Counted from the stretch's first letter, positions 8,295 through 21,410 are shown. The stretch: DNA of 37,216 bases from Acidobacteriota bacterium (GCA_016870995.1 VFZU01000053.1:1-37216); one strand, 5' to 3'. Numbers and translations are program-made. Notes: generated from the sequence alone by a model not told the origin.

Positions 8295-8615
8295 ATGCCC
8301 AAATATCTGGTTTAAGGTTGTTACACGACGGAAGGCCTGAATGGCCTGCTTAAAGACAAAGCCAGTGGCCGCAAGCCCGCAGTGCAGGCTGCTATTCAGA
8401 GCATGAAGGCCAAAATGGAATGTCTGTATTTTGGTGCCAACGGCTCAGATATCGTGATGCTCGTTGACGCTCCTGACAACATTTCGGTTGCCAGCCTGAC
8501 GGTGACCGTGATGTCGACCGGTGCTGTGGACTTGATGGTGACTTCACTACTGACTGTCGAAGAAATGGATGCCGCGCTTACGATGTCGCCAAAGTATCGC
8601 GCCCCAGGCAATTAA
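8295..8615 (+). pseudogene. GYD-domain protein interrupted by in-frame TAA at codon 7
   Basis: Reading from the ATG at 8295 gives MPKYLV, then TAA (8313-8315), then GCYTTEGLNGLLKDKASG and on to a normal stop at 8615, with no frame change over 107 codons. The complete translation fits the short GYD family: the MPKYL opening, the Y-T-x-E-G-L motif, a KMECLYFG strand, DIVMLVDAPDN and a late LLTVEEMDAAL. In family members the stop position is commonly glutamine, so a single CAA-to-TAA change would explain it. There is no ATG, GTG or TTG between the stop and GTG 8382, which would skip the conserved N-terminal strand. GYD proteins are small ferredoxin-like-fold proteins of uncertain function. Decay, sequencing error or readthrough are all possible. 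Confidence 0.75.
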
Positions 8616-8624
8616 TCAGATTTT

Positions 8625-9641
8625 CTAGAACTTCGGAAAGACCACAGGTAGAGCCGGCTCCGCTGTCCAGACACAACGAGCGTTGTGTCCGCAGAGCGGA
8701 ACGGTGACGAAACTGTGGTCTTTTGCTTTGAGCCTGGTGATGTGGGCAAAGTAGGCCTTGGCCCGATCGTAACGAGTGGGGCCTTGGGCCATGGAGATGC
8801 AGCTGGAATCGAAGCCTGCAATGGGAAGAGTGTCGAGTTCGCCCATCAGGTAGGTGACTGGGCGAGAAAGAAGTTGTTTGCGGATTTGATCGGCCGTCAG
8901 GCTCGCCGCGTAGCCCTTCAGATTGTCGAGGCCGTGCATCCAGTCGTTGTAGGTGGTGCAGTATCGGCGGTCGCTGTAGGCGCGAAATTCTTCTTCGCAT
9001 TTGCCTTTGGTATCGCAATGAAAGTCGCGCGGCAGGCGGAGGTTGTCGAGATAGACATAACTCGAAGGGTTGGAAACAACGTAGCGCACGGGTACCCGAA
9101 TGGACTCGTGAACCTCGTTCACCGCCGCATACCGGTGTGTGATCTGCCCGCCGGCGGAATGGCCGCTCACGACGATCCCCTTGAGGTTGGGAAAAATTTT
9201 CGGGTCGGCTAGTTTTTTCAGCAGTTCGTCGAGGACGTCGTAAGAGTGGACGCCTTTGTGGTTCAGGGCCTCATAGCCGTTCTTCCAGTTGCCGCAATCC
9301 CAGGCGATTTCGTTGGCTGCGAGTGGATCTTTGCAGGCGGTACCCTGGTTGCCGGCAAAGCGCGGTGAGATGACGAGAGTGTTTTGAAGAGCGCCCGCGA
9401 TAAAGGCCGACGCCATGCCGCTGACGAAGTAGTCGTTGGCATTGCGGCCTGCGCCGTGGATGATGATCATGGCGCGCTCGATTTTCGCGTTCGCGATATC
9501 GAGCGGATAGCTCCGATAGTAGAGAGCAAACTTCGAGCCGTCGCCCATGGGCAGTTGCGATGTGCAGTCCGGAGTGGCCGTTGCGCAGTACTGTGCAAGC
9601 AAGGGCATGGCGAGGAGAGAAAAAACCATCAACTTTTTCAT
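8625..9641 (-). CDS. Secreted alpha/beta hydrolase
   Basis: The 338-residue protein has a signal peptide (MKKLMVFSLLAMPLLAQ) and an alpha/beta-hydrolase domain. The oxyanion-type IIHGAGRNAND is at about residues 60-70 and the nucleophile elbow GHSAGG at 160-165 (Ser162). A late GELD (Asp270) and GHN (His319) could complete the triad. Several cysteines (residues 19, 26, 103, 116 and later) suggest disulfides in an exported enzyme. It resembles poly-hydroxyalkanoate depolymerase/feruloyl-esterase-like hydrolases in outline. The substrate cannot be named. It is divergent from the MDR oxidoreductase, with 20 bases between the starts. Confidence 0.8.
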   Translation of the reverse strand: MKKLMVFSLLAMPLLAQYCATATPDCTSQLPMGDGSKFALYYRSYPLDIANAKIERAMIIIHGAGRNANDYFVSGMASAFIAGALQNTLVISPRFAGNQGTACKDPLAANEIAWDCGNWKNGYEALNHKGVHSYDVLDELLKKLADPKIFPNLKGIVVSGHSAGGQITHRYAAVNEVHESIRVPVRYVVSNPSSYVYLDNLRLPRDFHCDTKGKCEEEFRAYSDRRYCTTYNDWMHGLDNLKGYAASLTADQIRKQLLSRPVTYLMGELDTLPIAGFDSSCISMAQGPTRYDRAKAYFAHITRLKAKDHSFVTVPLCGHNARCVWTAEPALPVVFPKF

Positions 9642-9661
9642 AGGACCCGAATCTATTCAGT

Positions 9662-10663
9662 ATGCGACAAGCTGCGATCGAAGGTGGATTCGGAATTGAC
9701 AAGTTGGTTTGGCGGGAGGTGGCGACCCCAGAGCCCGGGTGTGGACAAGTGCTCGTCCAAATGCAGGCCGCGTCGTTGAATTATCGCGACTACCTGGTAA
9801 CCCTCGGAAAATACAACCCGAAGATGCCCTTGCCGCGAGTGCCTCTCAGCGATGGGGCGGGCGTAGTGTCAGCTCTCGGCGAGGGTGTAACTGCCTTTTC
9901 CATTGGGGATCGGGTGGCGGGAATTTTTATGCAGACCTGGCTGGGTGGGCCTTATCGCGATGATTATGGCAAATCCGCGCTTGGTGGGGCAGTGGATGGA
10001 GTGTTAAGCGAGTACGCGGTATTCGATGCTGATGGGCTGGTTCGTATTCCCACACATCTCAGTTTCGAGGAGGGGGCGACGCTTCCATGCGCTGCGGTTA
10101 CTGCCTGGAACGCTTTGTTTGAAAGCGGCAATGTGAAGCCGGGCGATACGGTTCTGGTGCAGGGCACGGGTGGCGTCAGCATTTTCGCTTTGCAGTTTGC
10201 CAAGATGGCCGGGGCTCGCGTGATTGCGACTTCAAGTTATCCCGAGAAGATGGAAAAGCTTCGCGCCATGGGTGCCGACTGGGTACTTAACTACAAGGAG
10301 AATCCGGATTGGGGCAAATCGATCGCCAAAGCGGGTAGAGTGGATCATGTCGTAGAAGTAGGTGGAGTGGGCTCGCTTGAACAATCTCTGATTGCGGTTC
10401 GCGGCGGAGGTTCGGTGAGCATGATCGGAGTGCTGACCGGAATTCTGGGCAGCTTGAGCATTGGCCCGATCCTACATAAGCACCTACGTGTGCAGGGAAT
10501 CTACGTGGGTTCGCGAGCGATGTTTGAGAATATGAACCGCGCGATTCAACAGGTGCAGATGCGGCCTGTCATCGACATATTTTTTGAGGCCAGTGAAATA
10601 CAAACGGCGCTCCGTTATATGGAGAGCGCCGCTCATTTTGGCAAGATTGCCGTCCGGATTTAG
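9662..10663 (+). CDS. Zinc-independent MDR oxidoreductase, quinone-reductase-like
   Basis: The 333-residue protein is a medium-chain dehydrogenase/reductase. The N-terminal GroES-like domain contains AASLNYRDYLVTLGKY, where zinc-dependent alcohol dehydrogenases would have a Cys ligand and quinone-reductase-type members have Asn-Tyr-Arg-Asp. The nucleotide domain carries VLVQGTGGVSIFALQFAK, the glycine-rich NAD(P)H loop. It would reduce quinone, enone or aldehyde substrates with NAD(P)H. No catalytic or structural zinc cysteine cluster is visible. It ends 9 bases from the convergent gyrB stop. Confidence 0.87.
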   Translation: MRQAAIEGGFGIDKLVWREVATPEPGCGQVLVQMQAASLNYRDYLVTLGKYNPKMPLPRVPLSDGAGVVSALGEGVTAFSIGDRVAGIFMQTWLGGPYRDDYGKSALGGAVDGVLSEYAVFDADGLVRIPTHLSFEEGATLPCAAVTAWNALFESGNVKPGDTVLVQGTGGVSIFALQFAKMAGARVIATSSYPEKMEKLRAMGADWVLNYKENPDWGKSIAKAGRVDHVVEVGGVGSLEQSLIAVRGGGSVSMIGVLTGILGSLSIGPILHKHLRVQGIYVGSRAMFENMNRAIQQVQMRPVIDIFFEASEIQTALRYMESAAHFGKIAVRI

Positions 10664-10672
10664 TTTGCCAGG

Positions 10673-14229
<3,557 letters not shown>

Positions 14230-14490
14230 TTTTTCGTTGTCCTTAGCTGGGTACTCAAGATGCTCTTAGCTACTTCCAGAAGACAAGATATCTATATATG
14301 TTTCTAGAACCGTCATAGTTGGTGCTGTCGAAATGTGGATATCTCTCTAAATTATACAAAACAAAAATGCTTCTCGCCATCATTGAGTTCGAAAACCCTG
14401 TGTGTGGTTTCTTCACTTTTTGCCTCCACCTTCCGTTTTCCTGTTCCATTCATAGAGCGAACAGGAAGCGAAGCTGTGGAAAACTCAATA
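14230..14490. other. dnaA-dnaN intergenic AT-rich region with DnaA-box-like sites
   Basis: This interval holds no gene. Two sites differ by one base from the DnaA-box consensus tgtggataa: tgtggatat at 14334-14342 and tgtggaaaa at 14476-14484. AT-rich stretches lie at about 14286-14310 and 14341-14370. Many bacteria place part of oriC between dnaA and dnaN. It also must carry the dnaN promoter if dnaN is not transcribed only from dnaA. Confidence 0.5.
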
Positions 14491-15870
14491 TCACGAATGG
14501 AATGAGTCGATTAGGCTGTGTAGAAGCTTGTTTAAATCCTGGTCCTTGTGCCGCAATTCGTCGATTTTGTGGACCGAGTGTAGCACGGTGGTGTGATGTT
14601 TGTTGCCGAGGGTTCGGCCGATTTCGAGCAAGGAAGCCGTCGTAAGTTCCTTGGCGAGGTACATTGCAATCTGCCGCGGGTAGGCGATGCGTCGCTCGTT
14701 GGACTTCTGTTTCAGCTGGCCTGGCATCAATTCGAAGCGGTCGGCGACTGCCTTGAGAATCGATTCGATCGAGATCCTCTTTTCGTTCGTCTGCGTCAGG
14801 TGCTTCAACAACTGCTTGGACATTTCAAGCGTGATTGGGGTCCCCGTGACTGAGGAGTAAGCCATCAGCTTCACGAGCGCACCTTCCAGCTCGCGAATGT
14901 TCGATTTGGTGCGAGTGGCCAGAAAGATCCTGACGTCCTCTGGCAGGTTGATGCCCTCGTTTTCGGCCTTCTGATCGAGAATCGCCATTTTGGTTTCGAG
15001 GTCAGGAGGCTGAACATCGACGATCAGGCCCCATTCAAAACGGCTGCGCAGGCGCTCGACGAGACCGGAAACTTCTTTTGGCGGTGAGTCAGAGGAAATG
15101 ACGATCTGCTTCTGATTGTCGAAAAGTTCGTTGAAGGTGTGGAAGAACTCTTCCTGCGTGCGTTCCTTGCCACCGATGATCTGAATGTCATCGATGAGCA
15201 ACACATCCGCCGACCGGTAGAACTGATGGAAGTAGCTCATCTTCTCCATGCGGATGCATTGGATCATCTGGTTCATGAACTTTTCGCTCGTCGTATAGAC
15301 GATCGTCATGCCAGGGTGTTCGGTGAGAAGGTTGCGCCCAATGGCGTGCATCAGGTGGGTTTTGCCCATACCAACGCCGCCGTAGATGAAGAGTGGATTG
15401 TAGCTGCGTGAGGGCCGAGTGGCGACCGCGTGTGCCGCCGCGTGAGCGAATTGATTGCAGCTGCCCACCACAAACTTGTCAAAAGTAAATTTCGGATTCA
15501 GATGCGCTACAGGCTGTGAGAACAGTGCCTCGATGGTCTGAGACGCATCGGTGTAAGAGTGACCTGCGTTAATCTGCCGGCCGTAGCTGTTCGATCCGGT
15601 CGACATCGCCATCCGATCGGAAGCTGCCTCGAGGTGATAGATCACGCTACTGTAAGGCAAGCTGAGATGAGCGATTGCATCGCTGACTTGTTTGGAGTAC
15701 TCCCGCTCCATCCATTCCCCGGTCGCTTCGTTCGGCACCGAAACAAAAATCGTGTCCTCGTCGGTCTTGTTCAGCGTCGTCCGCACTACCCAGTTTTCGA
15801 AGCTCTCCGCACTCAGAGAGGCCGCCAGCGTTTGTTTTACTAATTCCCAAACATTCATTTGTTCTGTCAC
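14491..15870 (-). CDS. dnaA: Chromosomal replication initiator DnaA
   Basis: The 459-residue protein has all DnaA domains. Domain I contains WELVKQTLAASLSAESFENW. A short variable linker follows, then the AAA+ domain III starting LNPKFTFDKFVVGSCNQFAH, with Walker A GGVGMGKT at 164-171 and Walker B LLIDDIQ near 225. Domain IV ends with GNKHHTTVLHSVHKI, the DNA-binding signature. It binds DnaA boxes and opens the origin. GTG 15870 (preceded by ggcggaaca) is used here. ATG 15858, which yields MNVWELV, is an equal alternative. Sites just upstream resemble DnaA boxes, which suggests autoregulation. Confidence 0.97.
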   Translation of the reverse strand: MTEQMNVWELVKQTLAASLSAESFENWVVRTTLNKTDEDTIFVSVPNEATGEWMEREYSKQVSDAIAHLSLPYSSVIYHLEAASDRMAMSTGSNSYGRQINAGHSYTDASQTIEALFSQPVAHLNPKFTFDKFVVGSCNQFAHAAAHAVATRPSRSYNPLFIYGGVGMGKTHLMHAIGRNLLTEHPGMTIVYTTSEKFMNQMIQCIRMEKMSYFHQFYRSADVLLIDDIQIIGGKERTQEEFFHTFNELFDNQKQIVISSDSPPKEVSGLVERLRSRFEWGLIVDVQPPDLETKMAILDQKAENEGINLPEDVRIFLATRTKSNIRELEGALVKLMAYSSVTGTPITLEMSKQLLKHLTQTNEKRISIESILKAVADRFELMPGQLKQKSNERRIAYPRQIAMYLAKELTTASLLEIGRTLGNKHHTTVLHSVHKIDELRHKDQDLNKLLHSLIDSFHS

Positions 15871-15922
15871 TGTTCCGCCGCGTTACTACTTACAAGCCCT
15901 TCAAACACAAAAATCCCACAGG

Positions 15923-15942
15923 TTTTCCACAGTTGTGGAAAG
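15923..15942. promoter_or_regulatory. Inverted pair of DnaA-box-like sites
   Basis: ttttccaca (15923-15931) and tgtggaaag (15934-15942) face each other across 2 bases. The first differs from ttatccaca at one position and the second from tgtggataa at two. They form a near-perfect palindrome about 55-70 bases upstream of the dnaA start, a position suited to autorepression or to initiation. Confidence 0.55.
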
Positions 15943-16000
15943 GTGGGGGGACCTTGGGATTGAAATGGAGATCTGTCAGGCTTTGAGGATGCTCCCGAGC

Positions 16001-16020
16001 CAACGACTGTTTCGTCGTTG
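16001..16020. other. Stem-loop upstream of dnaA
   Basis: caacgac (16001-16007) and gtcgttg (16014-16020) form a perfect 7-bp stem with a 6-base loop. No T-run follows on either strand, so it is not an obvious terminator. It lies between the DnaA-box-like pair and the AT-rich segment. Confidence 0.45.
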
Positions 16021-16187
16021 TAGGCCTGCGATTACAAAGTCTAGCACATTCATTCTTGGCGGCAAAAGAAAATATGAAATTTTATAAAGTTATTAGTTTC
16101 AACATTTTGCAGGTGTTTTTCCAGCACTTTCTATAGGAGACCATTTTGTCCTGTAACGAAATTTTCACTCGTTTCGGAGGGGTGGAT

Positions 16188-16217
16188 TTGACAAGCTAAA
16201 GATGCTTCAGCGATACT
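16188..16217 (+). promoter_or_regulatory. Sigma70-like promoter of tRNA-Gly
   Basis: A perfect -35 ttgaca (16188-16193) is followed after 18 bases by gatact (16212-16217), which matches four of six bases of tataat. Transcription would begin near 16224, about 30 bases before the tRNA. Confidence 0.6.
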
Positions 16218-16255
16218 ATGTTTGGCCGCTGCTTCAGTAGCCGCCCTGCTCCTGC

Positions 16256-17220
<965 letters not shown>

Positions 17221-17260
17221 GCGTCCTTAGGATGCCTCTAAGTCGTTGCTGGATGCCCGA

Positions 17261-18424
17261 TTACCAATCCGTAACGGAGCCGTCGCTGCGAAACGCCGGC
17301 ATCAGAACTTCTTCTTTCGCGAAATATTTGCGCGCTTCAGTTTCGTTGACATCAATGCCAAGGCCGGGCTTGGTTGGTGCTGCCACGGTGCCGCGTGTCA
17401 CATCATATCCACCCGTGACTACATCAAGTCGCCAGGGCACATCGTTCCAGACGATTTCTTGGATCAGGTAGTTTGGTGTTGCGAAGCCGACATGCAGGCT
17501 GGCTGCCGTGGAGATGGGCCCCTGCGGGTTGTGGCAGGCCACGGTCATCGAATAGGTTTCAGCCATCGATGCGATGCGCCGGGCCTCGGAGATTCCGCCG
17601 CAATGAGAGACATCGGGCTGAATGATGGCGCAGGCGCGCTTCTCAAGCAATTCGCGGAACTCCCAACGGCCAACCAGTCTTTCTCCAGTGGCAATCGGAA
17701 AGCGCAGCGCGCGGGCTACTTCAACAAGCCCGTCCACATGTTCTGGCCAGCAGGGTTCTTCGTACCAGAAGAGGTTGTAATCTTCAAGCAAGCGGCCAAA
17801 CTGAATCGCTGCTGCAGCGCTGCAACGGGCATGAAGGTCGAGCATAATGTCGAAATCATCTCCGACGGCCTCGCGCATGGCCCTGACGCAATCGGCAGCA
17901 CGGCGCAGAGTGGCAGCGCTTTCAATTGGTTCCGAGATTGGGATCGGCATGCTCTTGGCAGCCGTGAAGCCCCGCGCTTTGCTCTCTCCAATCAGGCTAG
18001 CGAAGTCATCTGGGGAACCCGTCTTGTACATTCCCTCCAGGCTGCCGCCGCCGAGATGATCATAGAGCCGCAGCGTGTCGCGCACCGGGCCGCCCAGTAA
18101 TTCGCAGACAGGCTTGCCCAGTTCTTTGCCTTTGATATCCCAGAGGGCCTGATCGATACCGCTCATGGCGGACATCGTCACAATGCCGCCGCGCCAGAAA
18201 TACTGGCGGTGCATGATTTGCCAGATGTGCTCGATGCGGCGAGGGTCCTGGCCAAGGATGAGTGGCTTTAAATCCTCAATGGAGCCGACGACGCCTTTCG
18301 TCTTCCACTCGAGCGTTGCTTCGCCCCAGCCGTATAGGCCTGGCGTATCGGTCTCCACCTTTACGAAGATCCAGTTCCGCATGCGCGCGTTGACGACGAT
18401 GGTGGAGATGTTGGTGATTTTCAT
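17261..18424 (-). CDS. Enolase-superfamily sugar-acid dehydratase
   Basis: The 387-residue protein belongs to the mandelate racemase/muconate lactonizing group. Metal ligands are visible as Asp196 in DLHAR, Glu222 in YEEP and Glu248 in GERL. His198 in DLHAR and His298 in CHNPQGPIS match the acid/base residues of galactonate-dehydratase-type members. It would dehydrate an aldonic acid to a 2-keto-3-deoxy acid. Galactonate, gluconate or mannonate cannot be told apart by eye. The start is the ATG overlapping the alr stop as ATGA. A longer frame begins at 18460 but lies inside alr. Translational coupling to alr is expected. Confidence 0.85.
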   Translation of the reverse strand: MKITNISTIVVNARMRNWIFVKVETDTPGLYGWGEATLEWKTKGVVGSIEDLKPLILGQDPRRIEHIWQIMHRQYFWRGGIVTMSAMSGIDQALWDIKGKELGKPVCELLGGPVRDTLRLYDHLGGGSLEGMYKTGSPDDFASLIGESKARGFTAAKSMPIPISEPIESAATLRRAADCVRAMREAVGDDFDIMLDLHARCSAAAAIQFGRLLEDYNLFWYEEPCWPEHVDGLVEVARALRFPIATGERLVGRWEFRELLEKRACAIIQPDVSHCGGISEARRIASMAETYSMTVACHNPQGPISTAASLHVGFATPNYLIQEIVWNDVPWRLDVVTGGYDVTRGTVAAPTKPGLGIDVNETEARKYFAKEEVLMPAFRSDGSVTDW

Positions 18425-19509
18425 ACGTAGATCCTGGGGGCACGGGTTGAGATACCGCAAAGGATGGAATAGGCGATCGTGCCGGCCTCGCGGGCCATTT
18501 GTCGGGCGTCGATCGCAGTGCCCTGCTCTTCGCCGAGCAAAGTGACCGAGTCGCCAGCTTTGAGCTGAGGTGCAGCTGTGAGGTCAATGGTGGTGACGTC
18601 CATTGAGACTGCGCCCAGGATGGGCGCCATTTTGCCACCGGCAATGACGCTGCCTCTGTTGCCGAGCCTATGCGGTAAGCCATCGGCGTATCCGACACCG
18701 AGAATGCCGATGCGCATTGCCGACACAGCCACGTATTGCGCCCCATAGCCAATCGGAGTGCCAGCCGCCACTTCTTTCGTGAGCAGAATCGAAGCCTTCC
18801 AGCTCAACGCCGGCGCTACATCCAACAGTTCGCCGGCAGGTTTCCCTTTGGCCCGCGATACGAAGCCGTAGATTGCATAGCCAGGACGGGCGAGATTGCG
18901 CCACGTTTCCTGATTGCCAAAGTGAAGTGGATTGGTGCTGGCCTCGTGAAGGTATGCCGGCCTCAGGCCTGCGGTTTCAAAGGCCAGTCGCACCTGCTCA
19001 AATCGTTCATGCTGCTCGTGAAGTTGATTGCTTTGGAAGTTTGCTGAGGACGCGAAATGAGTCATCAACCCTTCGAGCCTTGTATTGCGAACTGCAGCGA
19101 GAATGCTGTCGATCGTTGCATTCGTGCCGAGCCGTCCCATGCCACTATCAATCTTGAGGTGATAAGGCGTCGCGGGGTCGAGCAGTGGGATCTCACGGAG
19201 GTCATGGATCACCGGCGTCAGTCGAAACTCCCGCCAGGCGCCTGGATCGGTATCGACGCGCTCGGCCATTACAAGAATGCGTGCCCGAATGCCAGATTCG
19301 CGTAAGGCCTTGCCTTCTTCAAGATTGCTCACGGCAAACCACTGCGCGCCCTCACGCTCGAGAGTTTGGCTGACAGCGGTTGCGCCGTGTCGGTAAGCGT
19401 CAGCTTTCACCACCGGCATCAATTGCACTGATGGCCCGACGGTGCGCTGGATCATTCGATAGTTCAGCGCAATGCGGTCCAGCGAAACCTCTAACCACGT
19501 CCTGGGCAT
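18421..19509 (-). CDS. alr: Alanine racemase
   Basis: The 362-residue PLP enzyme makes D-alanine for peptidoglycan. It opens with PRTWLEVSLDRIALNYR. The PLP lysine is Lys35 in PVVKADAYRHG (the family consensus is KANAYGHG), the catalytic tyrosine is Tyr255 in IGYGAQY, and LARPGYAIYG carries the phosphate-region arginine. Length is standard. The chosen ATG at 19507-19509 matches the family N-terminus and overlaps the glycosyltransferase gene by 19 bases. An upstream extension to 19554 looks like a shadow frame. It ends in ATGA overlap with the dehydratase. Confidence 0.93.
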   Translation of the reverse strand: MPRTWLEVSLDRIALNYRMIQRTVGPSVQLMPVVKADAYRHGATAVSQTLEREGAQWFAVSNLEEGKALRESGIRARILVMAERVDTDPGAWREFRLTPVIHDLREIPLLDPATPYHLKIDSGMGRLGTNATIDSILAAVRNTRLEGLMTHFASSANFQSNQLHEQHERFEQVRLAFETAGLRPAYLHEASTNPLHFGNQETWRNLARPGYAIYGFVSRAKGKPAGELLDVAPALSWKASILLTKEVAAGTPIGYGAQYVAVSAMRIGILGVGYADGLPHRLGNRGSVIAGGKMAPILGAVSMDVTTIDLTAAPQLKAGDSVTLLGEEQGTAIDARQMAREAGTIAYSILCGISTRAPRIYV

Positions 19510-20570
19510 AGACTCCGAAACAGCGCCTCGTATTGGTTGGTTACCACATCCCAACTGTAGCGCTCGCGCACGCGTTCGAGAGCGGCCTTGCGAAGCTGGT
19601 CGCGCTCGGATTCTCTCATGGCAAGCACTTGTTGAATGGCCTGCGGCAAGCTATGAGCTTCAAACCCAATCCCAATCCCTCCTGCGACTTCGGTGTTCTC
19701 GGGAGTCTTGAGATAGAGAATCAAGGCACCACGGCCCATGGCTTCGATCAATGCAGGGTGCGTGCCGCCCACTTCAGTGGCGTGGATGTAGGCAAGGCAA
19801 TGCGATTGGAGAACCCGGTAGCCATCGCCATAGATTGCCCCTGGAATATGGATTCTCGGGTCTTTGGTATCGCGCACTCTGGCGATGTACTCCTTGGCAT
19901 AGGGAGCGTCGCCGATCAGCGCCAGTTGGTGATCGGTCTGGATCTGCTCGAAGCTTTCGCGCACGAGCAGAGGATTGTTCTCCGGCTCGAAGCGCGTTAC
20001 GTAAAGGAAGTAGTCTTTCGGTTTGAGGCCGAGAAGAGGCTTCCATTCGACAGGTCCGAGGTCCGCTCCATAGGGGATGAATGTGGAGTCGGCCTGATAG
20101 GTGTCTTTGTAGTAGCGTTCGATCTCAAGTGCGTCGGTGACGATGCGTGTCGGGCAGAAGGTGGAGAGCCATTCTGAAAGGTGGTACCACTTCTTGGCGA
20201 GGGCGTTCCACTTCTTGCGCTTGCGCTCAAGGCCATCTACGTTGAGTGCCACCGGCATGCCAAAGACGCGCGGCATCCACGTGTAGATTGCGTTAGCGCC
20301 ATTGCAATAGAGAGCAACATCGACGTGGTGGGTCAGCAAGTGAAGCGTCGAGAAGCCCGTATGCGCAAGTGTGTCGAAGTACTTGTGCCGTATGGTGGGC
20401 AGGTATTGCCGTTGCACGCCGCGATAGTTACTTCGGGGTTCAACCTCGCGGCAATAGACCACAACCTGATGTCCCCGCTCAATTAGACGTGTGGCCAGTT
20501 CTTCGGCGAAGGTTTCGAAGCCTCCGTATCGGGCCGGGATTCCCCGCGTGCCAAGGATCGCGATTCGCAA
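19491..20570 (-). CDS. GT4-type glycosyltransferase with DUF1972-like N-terminus
   Basis: The protein is about 359 residues from a TTG start and begins LRIAILGTRGIPARYGGFET. This is the hallmark of DUF1972/GT4 rhamnosyl- or related transferases. The C-terminal half has the GT-B donor site, with GDAPYAKEYI and IHATEVGGTHPALIEAMGRG (E-x7-E type). It would transfer a sugar from a nucleotide donor to a lipid- or polysaccharide-linked acceptor. The TTG at 20568-20570 gives the family start. The longer frame to 20675 has no family-like sequence. It heads the operon with alr, the dehydratase and oxyR. Confidence 0.85.
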   Translation of the reverse strand: MRIAILGTRGIPARYGGFETFAEELATRLIERGHQVVVYCREVEPRSNYRGVQRQYLPTIRHKYFDTLAHTGFSTLHLLTHHVDVALYCNGANAIYTWMPRVFGMPVALNVDGLERKRKKWNALAKKWYHLSEWLSTFCPTRIVTDALEIERYYKDTYQADSTFIPYGADLGPVEWKPLLGLKPKDYFLYVTRFEPENNPLLVRESFEQIQTDHQLALIGDAPYAKEYIARVRDTKDPRIHIPGAIYGDGYRVLQSHCLAYIHATEVGGTHPALIEAMGRGALILYLKTPENTEVAGGIGIGFEAHSLPQAIQQVLAMRESERDQLRKAALERVRERYSWDVVTNQYEALFRSLCPGRG

Positions 20571-20606
20571 TAACCAGTTTATGCTGAGACTATGGCCTAA
20601 TCCTGG

Positions 20607-20852
20607 ATGGCTGATACCGATCAGGAAACATTGGAAGTCTACGCTGAAATGATGAGGGGCATGAGTGTGTCCCAACGAATGACCCGCGTTTTCGAACTAA
20701 ACCAGATGCAGCGGGCTATGATGGTGCCTGGCGTTCGAGCGCAATATCCTGAAGCGGACGACAACGAGGTGTTTCTTCGCGTTGCTTCGAGAATTCTGGA
20801 TCGTGAGCAGATGATCGCCGTTTACGGCTGGGATCCAGCGCTGCATTCATGA
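20607..20852 (+). CDS. Small conserved protein paired with nucleotidyltransferase
   Basis: This 81-residue protein has a helical, charged sequence: an ETLEVYAEMMRGMSVSQRM segment, RVFELNQMQRAMM, and a C-terminal SRILDREQMIAVYGWDP. Small proteins of this pattern (a helical M-R-x-M-S segment followed by an R-R/Q-x-P-E region) typically precede AbiEii/DUF6036-like nucleotidyltransferases. I have no name for it. Its stop overlaps the next start as ATGA, so the two products are coupled. It is divergent from the glycosyltransferase, with 36 bases between the starts. It could be an antitoxin-like partner, but no activity is shown. Confidence 0.7.
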   Translation: MADTDQETLEVYAEMMRGMSVSQRMTRVFELNQMQRAMMVPGVRAQYPEADDNEVFLRVASRILDREQMIAVYGWDPALHS

Positions 20853-21352
20853 CCGACGCTATTGCAGCTTTTCAGCTCGTTTTTGCAGCCCTGGACCGGA
20901 TGGAAATTCCCTACTATGTTTGCGGCTCGATGGCCTCTGCGAACTACGGATTTCCGAGACAGACGAATGACATCGATCTCGTTGTTGATTTTCAAGATGC
21001 GGATTTCAAGGAATTCTGCGGGCTTCTTCAGACGGATTTTTATCTTGATGCGGACAAGGCTGTAGATTCCTTTGAGAGGGGCCGCACCTTCAATGCGATT
21101 CACCGCGCATCGATCTTGAAATTCGATTTCTTTCCTTGCGGCGGGACACCCTTTGCGAGAAAGCAACTGGTGCGAAGAGTGCAGCGGCAATCCTTAATGC
21201 CAGGCTTGGAATCGCTGGAATTTGTTGTTTGCACGGCGGAGGATTCGGTTCTGTCCAAGCTGGAATGGTTTCGCGAAGGTGGGCAGAGATCAAGCCAGCA
21301 ATGGACCGATATTCTGGCGATCTTGCAAGTGCAGGATAAGGTGCTGAATTAA
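20849..21352 (+). CDS. Nucleotidyltransferase-fold protein, C-terminus cut by TAA
   Basis: The 167-residue protein has the polymerase-beta-type nucleotidyltransferase signature: CGSMAS (Gly26-Ser27) and then DIDLVV (Asp41, Asp43), with a possible third Asp93 in LKFDFF. Later it has TAEDSVLSKLEWFREGG and QQWTDILAILQVQ, which match AbiEii/DUF6036-like stand-alone transferases. The stop at 21350-21352 is immediately followed in the same frame by EYLREWAARLELTELLEKA, the characteristic C-terminal helix of the family, up to TGA 21470-21472. So the native protein was probably about 20-40 residues longer. Most of the fold and all three acidic residues remain, so residual function is possible. Confidence 0.8.
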   Translation: MTDAIAAFQLVFAALDRMEIPYYVCGSMASANYGFPRQTNDIDLVVDFQDADFKEFCGLLQTDFYLDADKAVDSFERGRTFNAIHRASILKFDFFPCGGTPFARKQLVRRVQRQSLMPGLESLEFVVCTAEDSVLSKLEWFREGGQRSSQQWTDILAILQVQDKVLN

Positions 21353-21410
21353 GAGTATTTGAGAGAGTGGGCCGCTAGGCTGGAGCTCACAGAACTGCTC
21401 GAGAAAGCGT

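Larger units (their letters stand above)
15871..16187. other. Candidate oriC / dnaA upstream region
   Basis: This gene-free stretch upstream of dnaA contains an inverted pair of DnaA-box-like sites (15923-15942), a 7-bp stem-loop (16001-16020) and an AT-rich segment at about 16064-16106 (aaaagaaaatatgaaat, then tttataaagttattag) suited to duplex opening. It is a candidate replication origin or dnaA control region. Box number is low compared with well-studied origins, and the dnaA-dnaN gap is a competing site. Confidence 0.5.

Noticed and set aside
16001-16020. Rho-independent terminator
   Set aside because: The stem-loop is not followed by a T-run on either strand.
20607-21352. Confirmed toxin-antitoxin system
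   Set aside because: The nucleotidyltransferase fold and gene coupling are compatible, but no toxin activity can be inferred and the C-terminus is cut.
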